Assembly: GCA_018268595.1 (NCBI GenBank)
Contig: JAFDWH010000021.1
Coordinates: forward strand, 124,001 to 188,000
Direction: 5' to 3'
DNA from: Actinomycetota bacterium
Lineage (GTDB): Bacteria > Actinomycetota > Thermoleophilia > Solirubrobacterales > Solirubrobacteraceae
Length of the DNA stretch: 64,000 nt
Position 1 is the stretch's first letter, and each line of letters starts with the position of its first letter. Under the pieces are notes generated by a model. The model worked only from the letters and a program-made list of their open reading frames with translations, was not told where the DNA came from and searched no databases. Made by a program: the position numbers and the translations under genes. Shown here piece after piece: positions 33,107-44,815 of the stretch.

Positions 33107-33928
33107 CTAGAAGGTGACGAGCGGGAACTCGATTCGCGCGATCGACGCCTGGCCTCTCACGCTCGGGTGGAAGTAGTCGCGCGTGCCGACCTCACCCGCT
33201 TCGAATCTGTATTCGTAGCCGGTGTTTCTGTCGTACTGGCAGTTCGTGTACCTCGCGCACACTTCGGCGAGCACGCCGTTGAATTCGACCTCTCGTCTCT
33301 GCACGCGCAGACGCCGTTCTTCGTCTTCTCTCGACGTCGATTCGGCGTTCCTGAGCATCGACTGGCAGATGCCGAGGCTCCTCCACGTGGAGAGCGCCGA
33401 TCTGTTCGTGTGCAGCAGGCTCCACAGCTGGTAGACGTTCGGGATCGAGCCGACGCTTATCCTCGAGCCGGCCGGCAGTCTTTCGCCGAGCGTCCTCATC
33501 GCGGTTTCGAGGTCCGACCTGAAGCTCGCGACCGTCGTCATGTTGCCCTCTTCGGAGGTGCAAACGTCGTTGGCGCCCATCTCGACGGCGACGTATTCGA
33601 CTCTCTGACCTGCCGCGGTGGTCGCCTGTTCGGGCAGGTTGCTCATCCTCGCGCCCGACCTGGCGTCGTTGTTCGCCCTGCCTTCGATCCCCGGGTTCAC
33701 TGCCCTGATGCGCAGGTAAAAGCTGTTCACGGTCGTTTCCGTGCCCGTCGCCCACGAGTTCTGCGGGCAGTCGATGAACGGGAAGCTGCACGTGTTGAAC
33801 GCGCGGGTGATCGAGTCACCTGTGGCCGCCATCGAGTTCGGATAGGCGGCGAGCGCTGCCGTGCTGGCGAGCGCGACGAGACAGATGGCCGCGCCCAGCG
33901 CGGCGAGCGTCCGGCGTGTGCCGGTCAT
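33107..33928 (-). CDS. secreted SGNH-family hydrolase
   Basis: This 273-aa exported protein has a signal peptide (LAALGAAICLVALASTAALA). The SGNH blocks are visible: ATGDSITRAF with nucleophile Ser39, a block II Gly/Asn region, MGANDVC (block III) and DYFHPSVRG with Asp251 and His254. It probably removes an acyl or acetyl group from an extracellular lipid or polysaccharide. Several Cys suggest disulphides. Codon use is unusual for this genome, with frequent GAA, AGA, AGG and one ATA. GGAAGGGGG lies before ATG 33928, and a 9-bp inverted repeat lies about 90 bp upstream. Confidence 0.88.
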   Translation of the reverse strand: MTGTRRTLAALGAAICLVALASTAALAAYPNSMAATGDSITRAFNTCSFPFIDCPQNSWATGTETTVNSFYLRIRAVNPGIEGRANNDARSGARMSNLPEQATTAAGQRVEYVAVEMGANDVCTSEEGNMTTVASFRSDLETAMRTLGERLPAGSRISVGSIPNVYQLWSLLHTNRSALSTWRSLGICQSMLRNAESTSREDEERRLRVQRREVEFNGVLAEVCARYTNCQYDRNTGYEYRFEAGEVGTRDYFHPSVRGQASIARIEFPLVTF

Positions 33929-34014
33929 AGCGGTTCCCCCTTCCGGACCCGTCTCTCCGCATGCCGGGCCCTGGTCGTGCCGGCGGCCCCCTGCCGTCCG
34001 GCTCGTCGCACCAC

Positions 34015-34038
34015 CTTACTGGCTAGTCGGCCAGCAAG
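34015..34038. promoter_or_regulatory. inverted repeat, possible operator upstream of the SGNH hydrolase
   Basis: CTTACTGGC (34015-34023) and GCCAGCAAG (34030-34038) pair with one mismatch around TAGTCG. It lies about 90 bases upstream of the hydrolase start, is AT-richer than its surroundings, and has the size of a dimeric repressor site. Confidence 0.4.
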
Positions 34039-34051
34039 TGACGGGTGAGGG

Positions 34052-34084
34052 GCGCCGGCGCGGTGGGGGGAACCGCGCCGGCGC
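34052..34084 (-). terminator. hairpin terminator after lon
   Basis: A perfect 13-bp stem GCGCCGGCGCGGT / ACCGCGCCGGCGC with a 7-base purine loop lies about 22 bases beyond the lon stop. Confidence 0.75.
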
Positions 34085-34105
34085 GGGGGGAAGGGCGTGG
34101 GCCGG

Positions 34106-36430
<2,325 letters not shown>

Positions 36431-36514
36431 AGGTTCAGTTCGCTTTCGTGTCGGGCTCGTCGCGCAAAGCGGAAGGCGATCCGCTCCGGCCTTGAGATGA
36501 GTATAGGCGCCGAA

Positions 36515-36572
36515 GCAGATCTAAGTCCACCACCAGCAGATCTATACCCGTTGAGGGCGTTCCGCGATCTGC
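36515..36572. promoter_or_regulatory. three GCAGATC boxes between lon and a divergent gene
   Basis: GCAGATCT occurs at 36515-36522 and 36536-36543, a 21-bp step or about two helical turns. An inverted GATCTGC lies at 36566-36572. The boxes surround the AT-rich part of the 154-bp intergenic region and the putative lon -10 box (TATACT, 36505-36500). They could bind one regulator controlling both genes. Confidence 0.4.
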
Positions 36573-36584
36573 GAAGATGGGCAC

Positions 36585-36938
36585 ATGAGCGAGCCGACGC
36601 CCGCCGGCGGCGCGATCCCACCCGAGCCGAACGCCTCGCCGCAGCCGCACGACGTGCTGGCCGCGGAGCAGTTCGCGATGCCGGCCCCGCAGGCGGCCTG
36701 GCACCGCGAGGCGCCGCCGCAGCTGCCGCCCGAGCCGAACGCCTCCGACGAGCCGCACGACGTGTTGGCCGCCGAGCAGTTCGCGATGCCGGCGCCGCCG
36801 CCGCACGTGGAGTTCGAGTCCCCGCCGCTCGTGCACGGGGCGACCGACGACGTCGTCATGCACGTCGCGCCGGCCGGCGCGCTCGTGCTGCTGCTGCGCC
36901 GCTGGCGCGACTGGCGCCGCATGCGCCGCGAGAGCTGA
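36585..36938 (+). CDS. Pro-rich protein with duplicated 'PHDVLAAEQFAMPAP' motif
   Basis: This 117-aa protein of unknown function contains an internal duplication: PPEPNAS-xx-PHDVLAAEQFAMPAP appears at about residues 12-35 and 48-71. The C-terminal third carries a short hydrophobic stretch (VVMHVAPAGALVLLL) followed by a basic tail RRWRDWRRMRRES, suggesting membrane association. There is no signal peptide. I recall the DVLAAE-F motif in other Thermoleophilia small proteins but know no function. It diverges from lon and shares the intergenic region with the GCAGATC boxes. Confidence 0.75.
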   Translation: MSEPTPAGGAIPPEPNASPQPHDVLAAEQFAMPAPQAAWHREAPPQLPPEPNASDEPHDVLAAEQFAMPAPPPHVEFESPPLVHGATDDVVMHVAPAGALVLLLRRWRDWRRMRRES

Positions 36939-36950
36939 AGCGCTCGCCGC

Positions 36951-37964
36951 TTAGGCGCGCGTCCGCCGCCGCTGCACTGCGTCGCCGAGCGCCGCCTCCC
37001 AGCGCTTGACGTTGCGGCTCATCGCGTGGCCGCGCGCCCACTTGCGCCCGCGCTTGGCGAGCCTCGCGCGCTCGCGCGGGCCGTCGACCAAGCGCGTCAG
37101 CGCCGCGTGCCAGTCGCCGTCGGCCACGAGCCGGCCGCCCTCGCGCTCGCCGAGCCCGAGGTAGGGGCCGACCGGCGAGGCGAGCCACGGTGTCCCGACG
37201 GCGGCGTACTCCTTCAGCTTGCAGTTCGAGCGCGCGCGGTTGAACGAGACGTCCGCGAGCGGCGCGAGCCCGAGGTCCCATTCGGCCGTCAGGCGCGGCA
37301 GCTGCGCGTAGTGGACCATCGGCATGTAGCGGTAGCGCTCGCGTTCGAGGCTGAGGTCGAGGCCGATGCTGACGACATTTACGTCGGGGCGCTCGTCGAG
37401 CAGCGCGCGCAGCACGTCGCGCAGGCCCAGCGCGCGCAGGTCGTAGATGTGCTCGTAGCCGGCGACCCAGCCGATCGTGACGCCGTCGTGCGACGGGCGC
37501 TCGATGCGCGAGAAGGCGTCCGGCACGTAGTTCTCGACGACGGTCACGGCCGGCGCGCCGCCCGCCAGGAAGCGTTGCGCGAGGTCGCTGCTGGGGGTCG
37601 TGACGAGGTCCGCGAGCCCGATCGCCGCGGCCAGCTCGGTCGCCGTGCGCTGTGAGCGCAGCCCGCCGCGCCTGACGGAGCCGCGCGGGTTGGGCGGGAC
37701 GTCCGTGAGGTCGTCGTCGTTGTCCCACACGAACGCCGCGCCGTTCGCCGCGAGCGTGTGGACGGTCCGCAGGACGGGGGCCGAGTGCAGCCGGTGCACG
37801 AACACGACGTCGGCGCCGTCGGGCGGCAGCGTCTCGGTGCGCGCGGCGTCGCCCTCGCGCAGCACGACGACCTCGTGGCCGCGCTCCTCGAGCGCCTGCG
37901 CGGGCTCGAAGCAGCGGTGGCACGTGTTCACGTGCCGCTGGTCCCCCCAGGTGATGATCCGCAT
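36951..37964 (-). CDS. GT-B glycosyltransferase (family 4-like)
   Basis: This 337-aa cytoplasmic transferase begins MRIITWGDQRHVNTCHRC. It has two Rossmann halves: an acceptor half with FVHRLHSAPVLR and VWDNDDDLTD, and a donor half with GVTIGWVAGYEHI, a DLGLAPLADVSFNRARSNCK segment (the acidic/sugar-nucleotide contact region) and LKEYAAVGTPWLASPVGPY. It would add a sugar to a cell-surface glycan or protein; specificity is unknown. The NDDD sequence is typical of a group of GT4-like enzymes in polysaccharide clusters, but no cluster is present here. Two CCRGTGCAAC repeats lie just upstream. Confidence 0.85.
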   Translation of the reverse strand: MRIITWGDQRHVNTCHRCFEPAQALEERGHEVVVLREGDAARTETLPPDGADVVFVHRLHSAPVLRTVHTLAANGAAFVWDNDDDLTDVPPNPRGSVRRGGLRSQRTATELAAAIGLADLVTTPSSDLAQRFLAGGAPAVTVVENYVPDAFSRIERPSHDGVTIGWVAGYEHIYDLRALGLRDVLRALLDERPDVNVVSIGLDLSLERERYRYMPMVHYAQLPRLTAEWDLGLAPLADVSFNRARSNCKLKEYAAVGTPWLASPVGPYLGLGEREGGRLVADGDWHAALTRLVDGPRERARLAKRGRKWARGHAMSRNVKRWEAALGDAVQRRRTRA

Positions 37965-37984
37965 CCCGGTCTAAGTATGGAAGA

Positions 37985-38017
37985 CCGGTGCAACAAAAAA
38001 CAACTAACCAGTGCAAC
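37985..38017 (-). promoter_or_regulatory. direct repeats CCGGTGCAAC / CCAGTGCAAC upstream of the GT4-like gene
   Basis: Two 10-bp repeats differing at one base start at 37985 and 38008, a 23-bp step, flanking an A-rich stretch (ACAAAAAACAACTAACC). They lie 20-50 bp upstream of the glycosyltransferase start, the position of an activator site. Confidence 0.35.
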
Positions 38018-38160
38018 GACGCGGGAAGGGCCGCCGCGCGACGGGCGCCGGCCCCCGCCCGCCCGGCGCGCCGGCCCACCACGAGCTCGAGGAGGAGAGG
38101 CCCGAGCAGCAGCGGTTTCTGCGGCCGGCGCGCCGAGGGACGCTTGGAAGCCGCCGGAGG

Positions 38161-38400
38161 CTAGCCGCGCTCGGCGGCCGGCTTCGCGCGCTGCTCGGCG
38201 CCCGGGGCGGGCACTGTGCCGCGCGGTGCCGGAGCGATGCGCTCCATGCTCCAGCGCGGCTCGTGCGCGTCCCGCCCCCGGTGCCGCAGCAGCACGTAGC
38301 GGCGAATCGGTGAAGTGCTCTGCATGCACGAGATGGTCGGCGATCGTGCGTGCGGCGCCATCGGCCCGGCGTCGAGGATCTGCACCGCGCGCTGCTCCAT
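38161..38400 (-). CDS. possible small basic protein (unknown)
   Basis: A 79-codon frame on the minus strand has the strong G/C preference at third positions expected of a real gene here. It reads MEQRAVQILDAG at the start and contains a central RRYVLLRHRGRDAHEPRWS. A shorter start at 38325 is possible. There is no recognised family, no clear ribosome site and no signal peptide. The 196 bases between it and the GT4-like gene hold only GC-rich hairpins and the CCRGTGCAAC repeats. Confidence 0.4.
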   Translation of the reverse strand: MEQRAVQILDAGPMAPHARSPTISCMQSTSPIRRYVLLRHRGRDAHEPRWSMERIAPAPRGTVPAPGAEQRAKPAAERG

Positions 38401-38471
38401 CTGGCGGAGCGCGGCGCATGACGCGCCGGTTTCGCGGGAAAGGTGGGGGCGGTTCGATGAAAGGGGACCAG

Positions 38472-38642
38472 ATGGTTGCGTTGATCGTGCTGTTGCTGTT
38501 GCTGTTCCTGCTCGGCGGGCTCGGCTTCGCCGCACACGTGCTGTGGTGGATCCTGATCGCCGCGCTCGTGATCTGGGCGATCGGGTTCTTCGTCGGCGGG
38601 GCGGGCGCCGCAGGCGGGCGCCGCGGCTGGTATCGCTGGTAG
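38472..38642 (+). CDS. small hydrophobic membrane protein
   Basis: This 56-aa protein starts MVALIVLLLLLFLLGGLGFA and ends GRRGWYRW. Two closely spaced hydrophobic segments and the WYRW tail match a short 'hydrophobic protein' type seen widely in actinobacteria, often stress-induced, with no known function. ATG 38472 follows GGGGA; an earlier ATG at 38457 would add a polar MKGDQ start. Confidence 0.75.
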   Translation: MVALIVLLLLLFLLGGLGFAAHVLWWILIAALVIWAIGFFVGGAGAAGGRRGWYRW

Positions 38643-38697
38643 ACGCACCGTCCGGCAGCTCGGAGGCGACCGCGCCCCGCAGTCTCTGCGCGGGCGC

Positions 38698-38713
38698 CTC
38701 CGGCGCCGGAGGA
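38698..38713. terminator. short perfect palindrome between convergent genes
   Basis: CCTCCGGCGCCGGAGG is a 16-bp perfect palindrome located between the stops of the small hydrophobic protein (38642) and the GGDEF/HD-GYP gene (38736). It is a plausible bidirectional terminator. Confidence 0.4.
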
Positions 38714-38735
38714 CACCGGAAGTCGGTGCGTGTTG

Positions 38736-40784
38736 TCAACCGCGCTCGTGCGCGTGCGGACGCTCGACCGCGTCGGCGCGCGCGACCGTAGGCGCCGGCG
38801 GTTCGAGCGCCAGCGCGTAGAACGCCTCGACCACCGCCGGGTCGAACTGCGTGCCCGCGCAGCGCCGCAGCTCCGCGAGCGCCTCCGCGCGCGAGAGCGT
38901 GCGCTGGTACGACCGTGGCGTCGTCATCGCGTGGAACGCGTCGCAGACGCTGACGATGCGGGCGCCGAGCGGGATCTGCTCGGCCTGCAGGCCGTCCGGG
39001 TAGCCGGCGCCGTCCCAGCGCTCGTGCGAGGCGCGCACGATCTCCGCAACCGGGCGCATCGCGGGCGCCGCGCCGAGGATGCGGTCGCCGATGATCGTGT
39101 GCTGGCGCATCAGGTCCCACTCGTCGCTGTCGAGCGCGGCCGGCTTGTGCAGGATCTCGTCGGGGATCGCGATCTTGCCGACGTCGTGCAGCTCGGCCGC
39201 GCGCGTCACCTCGTCGAGCTGCTCGGCGCTCAGGCCGAGCCGTCTGCCGACCGCCCCGGCGAGCGCGGCGACGCCGTGCAGGTGGCGGTGCAGCTCGGGC
39301 TCGCGCTCGCGCAGCAGCTGCAGCAGGACGTCGCGCGTCTGCGTGCGGCTCGACGCGCGCGTGCTGCGCTTGGCGGCGTACATGCGCTGGTCGGCGAGCT
39401 GCAGCGCCTGCGTCGGGTTGCCGGCCTCGTCCGGGATCGTGACGGCCCCGCACGAGGCGCCGACGCGGAAGCCCTCGCCCTGCTCCTCGAGCGCCGCGCC
39501 GCAGGCGCGCAGCACCGCGTCGTCGGTCGCGAGGCGGCCGTCCAGCAGCACGCAGAACTCGTCGCCGCCGAGACGGTAGGCGTGCCCGTGGTCCGCGACG
39601 GCGGTCGCGAGGCGGCTGGCGAGGCGGTCGAGCAGCATGTCGCCGGCCGCGTGGCCGTAGGTGTCGTTGTAGCCCTTGAAGCCGTCGAGGTCGAAGAAGG
39701 CGAACGTCGCCGGCCGCATGCGGTCGTGCCGGTCCGGGCGGAACGCGCGCTCGAGGTCGCGCATCAGGCGGCGGCGGTTCGGGAGCCCCGTCAGGCCGTC
39801 GGTGAGCGCCTCGGTGCGCGTCGCGCGCAGCAGCGCGGTGTTGTCGCGGAAGGTGATGCCGGCGCGCACGATCGCGACCACGAGCGCGGCCGTCGCCAGC
39901 AGCGCGGCGCCGTCGGACAGCGGCCTGAAGTGGTCCCACGTGAGCAGCAGGAGCGCGATCACGGCGAACGCGCTCGGGTACACGAACGTCTGGCTGCCGT
40001 AGCGGTGGTGCGGGGAGGGCGTGCGCCACGGCTGCCACGCCGCCCAGCTGCAGCAGATCAGCGCGGTCGGCCACATCACGTCGACGACCGAGCCGTCGTA
40101 GTAGATGCCGACGGCGTCCTGGTAGAGGTAGAGCGTGTCGGCGACGGCCGACAGCAGGAGCCCGAAGCCGAACAGCGCCCAGCCGCGTCCCGGCCGCCAC
40201 GCCTGCGTCGCGAACGCGATCAGGACGAAGCCGACGAGCACGAGGTCGCCGAGCGGGTCGGCGAGGTTGAGCGCCATCTGCGAGGCGTTGCCGTGGGTCG
40301 CCTCGACGATCGGGCCGAACGCGAGCGCGACGATCAGCGCCGCCGCCGTCAGCGCCGCCAGCAGCCCGTCGATCCACATGCGCGCCGCGACGCGCTCGCG
40401 GCCGTGCGTGACGAGCAGCGCCACGCCGGCGACGCAGAGCGGATAGAAGGCGAGGTACAGGCCGTTCGTGATCGGGCTGTCGCCGCTCGCGGGCAGCACG
40501 ACCCATGCGAGGTCGCCGAGCGTCCAGCAGGCGAACCCGATCGCGATGCAGGTCCACGCGAGCCGCTGGTCCGGGCCCGCGAGCGCGCGCCAGGCGCACA
40601 GCGCGACGCCGACGGACTCGAGCGCCAGGTAGAGGTCGTCGGTGAAGAAGTGGTCGGCCGCGCCGCTGCCGACGAGCGCGTAGACGAGCTCGGCGGCCAG
40701 CCCGACGGCGGTCGCCGCGAAGAGGAGCCTCCGCACGAACAGCCCTTTCGATGTCACCTGCGACCGGCTCCTCTCGTGGTTCAC
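38736..40784 (-). CDS. membrane GGDEF + HD-GYP cyclic-di-GMP turnover protein
   Basis: This 682-aa protein has about nine N-terminal membrane helices (residues 15-300), a GGDEF domain with TDGLTGLPNRRRL and active-site LGGDEF (about 405-410), and a C-terminal HD-GYP phosphodiesterase with ELHDVGKIAIPDE (about 531) and WDGAGYPDGL (about 590). Both opposing activities, synthesis and hydrolysis of c-di-GMP, look intact. The membrane domain, which has TLGDLAWVVLPASG, resembles uncharacterised multi-helix sensor regions. The start is GTG at 40784. It lies divergent from the sugar importer operon with a 137-bp gap; any functional link is unproven. Confidence 0.93.
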   Translation of the reverse strand: MNHERSRSQVTSKGLFVRRLLFAATAVGLAAELVYALVGSGAADHFFTDDLYLALESVGVALCAWRALAGPDQRLAWTCIAIGFACWTLGDLAWVVLPASGDSPITNGLYLAFYPLCVAGVALLVTHGRERVAARMWIDGLLAALTAAALIVALAFGPIVEATHGNASQMALNLADPLGDLVLVGFVLIAFATQAWRPGRGWALFGFGLLLSAVADTLYLYQDAVGIYYDGSVVDVMWPTALICCSWAAWQPWRTPSPHHRYGSQTFVYPSAFAVIALLLLTWDHFRPLSDGAALLATAALVVAIVRAGITFRDNTALLRATRTEALTDGLTGLPNRRRLMRDLERAFRPDRHDRMRPATFAFFDLDGFKGYNDTYGHAAGDMLLDRLASRLATAVADHGHAYRLGGDEFCVLLDGRLATDDAVLRACGAALEEQGEGFRVGASCGAVTIPDEAGNPTQALQLADQRMYAAKRSTRASSRTQTRDVLLQLLREREPELHRHLHGVAALAGAVGRRLGLSAEQLDEVTRAAELHDVGKIAIPDEILHKPAALDSDEWDLMRQHTIIGDRILGAAPAMRPVAEIVRASHERWDGAGYPDGLQAEQIPLGARIVSVCDAFHAMTTPRSYQRTLSRAEALAELRRCAGTQFDPAVVEAFYALALEPPAPTVARADAVERPHAHERG

Positions 40785-40921
40785 CGCTGTATCGGCCGAT
40801 CGCCGAGGTGACTTGACGGGGGCCGCGCTCGACCCGGGCGGTTTGGCGCTCCCGTGCCCGTGGTAGCTGTCGTGGAGGAGGAGGTCGGTTGAGCCCGGCC
40901 GGCAGCTGAGGAGGTATGTGG

Positions 40922-42159
<1,238 letters not shown>

Positions 42160-42163
<4 letters not shown>

Positions 42164-43491
42164 GGACGCACCGTGTCCATCTCCACGCGCTCGCCGCGCT
42201 CGCCGCGGCGGCGCTGCTCGCGCTCGCCGGCTGCGGCGGGGGCGGCGGCAACAACGGAGGCGGCACGTCCACCTCCGCCACCTCGAACGTCTCCGGGAAC
42301 GTCTCGGTCGTCGGCGTCTGGACCGGTGACGAGCAGAGATCGTTCCAGGCCGTCATCAGCAAGTTCAACCAGACGTATCCGAACGTGAGAGTGAAGTACA
42401 CCTCCGCAGGTGACAACGTCCCGACGGTGGTGAGCACGGCGGTGCAGGGCGGCAACCCGCCCGACATCGCGACGATCGCGCAGCCCGGCCTGATCAGAGA
42501 GTTCCAGGCGAAGGGCGCGGTGAAGCCGCTCGACTACGTCAGATCGGCGCTCGACGCGAACTACCCGCCCGACCTCGTGAGACTCGGTCAGATCAACGGC
42601 AAGCTCTACAGCTTCGTCTTCAAGGGCGCCAACAAGTCGACCGTCTGGTACAACGTCGCCGCGTTCAGAGCCGCCGGCATCACACCGCCGAGAACGTGGG
42701 CGGAGTTCCTCAGAGACGGCCAGACGCTGAAGGCCTCGGGCGTCCCCGCGTACGCGCTCGGCGGCTCGGACGGCTGGCCGCTGACGGACCTGTTCGAGAA
42801 CATCTACCTGCGGCAGGCCGGCCCGGCGAAGTACGACCAGCTCTCGACGCACAGCATCAAGTGGACGGACCCGTCCGTCAGAACCGCGCTCAGAACGATG
42901 GCGGCGGTGCTGAGCGACACCTCCAACCTCGCCGGCAGAACGAGCGCGACGCAGACCGACTTCACGACCTCGGTCGAGGACGTCTTCCAGGACCCGCCGA
43001 AGGCCGCGCAGGTGATCGAGGGCGACTTCGTGCCCGGCGTGGTCGCGAGCAAGACGACGCTCAGAGCGGGCACCGGCTACGGCGTCTTCCCGTTCCCGTC
43101 GGTCAGAGCCGGTGACGAGAACGACGTCGTCGGCGGCGGCGACTCGATCACCGTCTTCAAGGACACGCCGGCGGTGAGAGCGTTCGTGAGATTCCTCGCG
43201 ACGCCGCAGGCGGCGCAGGTGTGGGCCGCGCGCGGCGGCTTCTCCTCGCCGAACAAGGGCGTGAGCGCCAGCACGTACCCCGACGCGATCACGCGCACGG
43301 TGGCGACCGCGGTCGCGAACGCGAGAACCTTCCGCTTCGACATGTCCGACCTCGCGCCGGCCGCCTTCGGCGGCACGCCGGGGCAGGGCGAGTGGAAGAT
43401 CCTGCAGGACTTCGCGACCAACCCGAGCGACGTGAACGGCACGGCCGCGAAGCTCGAGGCGGCCGCGGCGAAGGCGTACGGCCAGGGGTAG
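42160..43491 (+). CDS. family 1 extracellular solute-binding lipoprotein (sugar ABC importer)
   Basis: This 443-aa lipoprotein captures a sugar outside the membrane. The lipobox LALAGC places the acylated Cys at residue 25, followed by a Gly/Asn/Ser/Thr linker. The mature part shows the family 1 fold: SVVGVWTGDEQRSFQAVISKF, PPDIATIAQPGLI, YSFVFKGANKSTVWYN, PRTWAEFL, and a C-terminal WAARGGFSSPNKGV. GTG 42160 overlaps the ATPase stop (GTGA). By hand count, 16 of 20 mature Arg codons are AGA, very unlike the ATPase gene just upstream. The substrate is probably an oligosaccharide or glycoside, but cannot be read. Confidence 0.94.
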
Positions 43492-43495
43492 GCAG

Positions 43496-44815
43496 GTGGA
43501 GGCGTCGGCGCTTCCGGCAGCGACAGGGGCGGGCCGCCGCAGGCGCGAGCGGCTCGTCCCGCTGCTGTTCCTCGCGCCGGCGCTGATCTTCCTGCTCGTG
43601 TGGCTCGTCTATCCGACGGTCCGCACGGTCGTGCGCTCGTTCTTCGGCCGCAGCGGCAGCGACTTCGTCGGCTTCGACAACTACAAGGCGCTGTTCACGA
43701 CCGACACGCTCCGGACCGCGATCAAGAACAACGTCATCTGGGTCGCGGTCGTGCCGGCGTTCGTGACGGCGATCGGCTTGATCTTCGCGGTGCTGACCGA
43801 GCGCATCCGCTGGTCGACCGCGTTCAAGACGGTCGTCTTCATGCCGATGGCGATCTCGCTGTTCGCGGCCGGCGTGATCTGGCGCGTGATGGACCAGACC
43901 GACCCGTCGCTGGGGACCGTGAACGCGACGCTGAAGGTCGTGCACGACGCGTTCGGCTCGTCCGGGCCGCTGACGACCGCGCAGCCGTCCACGCCGGCGC
44001 TGACCGGCAGCCCGTCGAGCGGGTTCGTGCTGAGAGCGGTCGTGCGACCCGGCGGCGTGGCGCTGATGGGGCTGACCGCGATCCCGCCCGACGAGGTCCC
44101 GGCCGCCGCGCCGGACGCGGTCAGACCGGCGCCGAGAGCGGGCGCGATCGGCGGCGTCGTGTGGCGCGACTTCAAGCCGGGCGGCGGCAGACCGGGCGTC
44201 GTTGAGAGAGGGGAGCAGGGCCTCGGCGGGGTGGACGTCGAGCTGCGGCCGGCCGCCGCCGGCGGCGCGGTCGCCAGCACGACGACCGCGGCGAACGGCT
44301 CGTTCTCGTTCGGGGACGTGAGACCGGGCTCCTACCGCGTGGCGATCGCGTCCTCGACCTTCGCAGCGCCCTTCGCGGGCGTGAACTGGCTCGGCCCGAA
44401 GCTGATCACGCCGGCCGTGATGATCGCCTACGTGTGGGTGTGGGCCGGCTTCGCGATGGTGATCATCGCCGCCGGCTTGTCGGCGATCTCGCGCGAGGTG
44501 CTGGAGGCGGCGCGCACCGACGGGGCGACCGAGTGGCAGGTCTTCCGGCGGGTGACCGTGCCGCTGCTGGCGCCGGTGCTGAGCGTCGTGTTCATCACGA
44601 TGATCATCAACGTCCTGAAGGTGTTCGACATCGTGCTGAGCGTTGCGCCGCAGTCCTCGCAGGACGACGCGAACGTGATCGCGCTGGCGATGTGGCGCAC
44701 CTCGTTCGGCGGCGTCAACGACTTCGGGCTCGGCTCGGCGATCGCCGTGTTCCTGTTCGTCCTCGTGCTGCCGGTGCTGGCGCTGAACGTGCGGCGCTTC
44801 CGGCGGGAGACGTGA
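43496..44815 (+). CDS. sugar ABC permease (MalF type) with inserted SdrD-B-like extracytoplasmic domain
   Basis: This 439-aa permease has six to seven helices. It begins with an Arg-rich tail and LVPLLFLAPALIFLLVWL, and its cytoplasmic EAA loop reads EAARTDGATEWQVFRR (about 336). Between helices, residues about 158-296 form an insertion of about 140 residues outside the membrane. The last 70 of these (GAIGGVVWRDF ... RGEQGLGGVDVELRP ... TTTAANGSFSFGDVRPGSYRV) match the SdrD B-like / prealbumin-type beta domain pattern. MalF of E. coli has a P2 loop in a comparable place that contacts the binding protein, but with a different fold. Arg codons in the insert are mostly AGA (6 of 10), while none of the 21 others is. 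GTG 43496 starts four bases after the binding-protein stop. Confidence 0.9.
   Translation: MEASALPAATGAGRRRRERLVPLLFLAPALIFLLVWLVYPTVRTVVRSFFGRSGSDFVGFDNYKALFTTDTLRTAIKNNVIWVAVVPAFVTAIGLIFAVLTERIRWSTAFKTVVFMPMAISLFAAGVIWRVMDQTDPSLGTVNATLKVVHDAFGSSGPLTTAQPSTPALTGSPSSGFVLRAVVRPGGVALMGLTAIPPDEVPAAAPDAVRPAPRAGAIGGVVWRDFKPGGGRPGVVERGEQGLGGVDVELRPAAAGGAVASTTTAANGSFSFGDVRPGSYRVAIASSTFAAPFAGVNWLGPKLITPAVMIAYVWVWAGFAMVIIAAGLSAISREVLEAARTDGATEWQVFRRVTVPLLAPVLSVVFITMIINVLKVFDIVLSVAPQSSQDDANVIALAMWRTSFGGVNDFGLGSAIAVFLFVLVLPVLALNVRRFRRET

Noticed and set aside
36485-36515. HspR-type HAIR operator (CTTGAGT-N7-ACTCAAG) upstream of lon
   Set aside because: Only a partial half-site CTTGAGA is present at 36491-36497; the second half is missing at the required spacing.
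36585-36840. CRISPR-like array from the repeated segments
   Set aside because: Only two copies, both in frame and coding, with no cas genes nearby.
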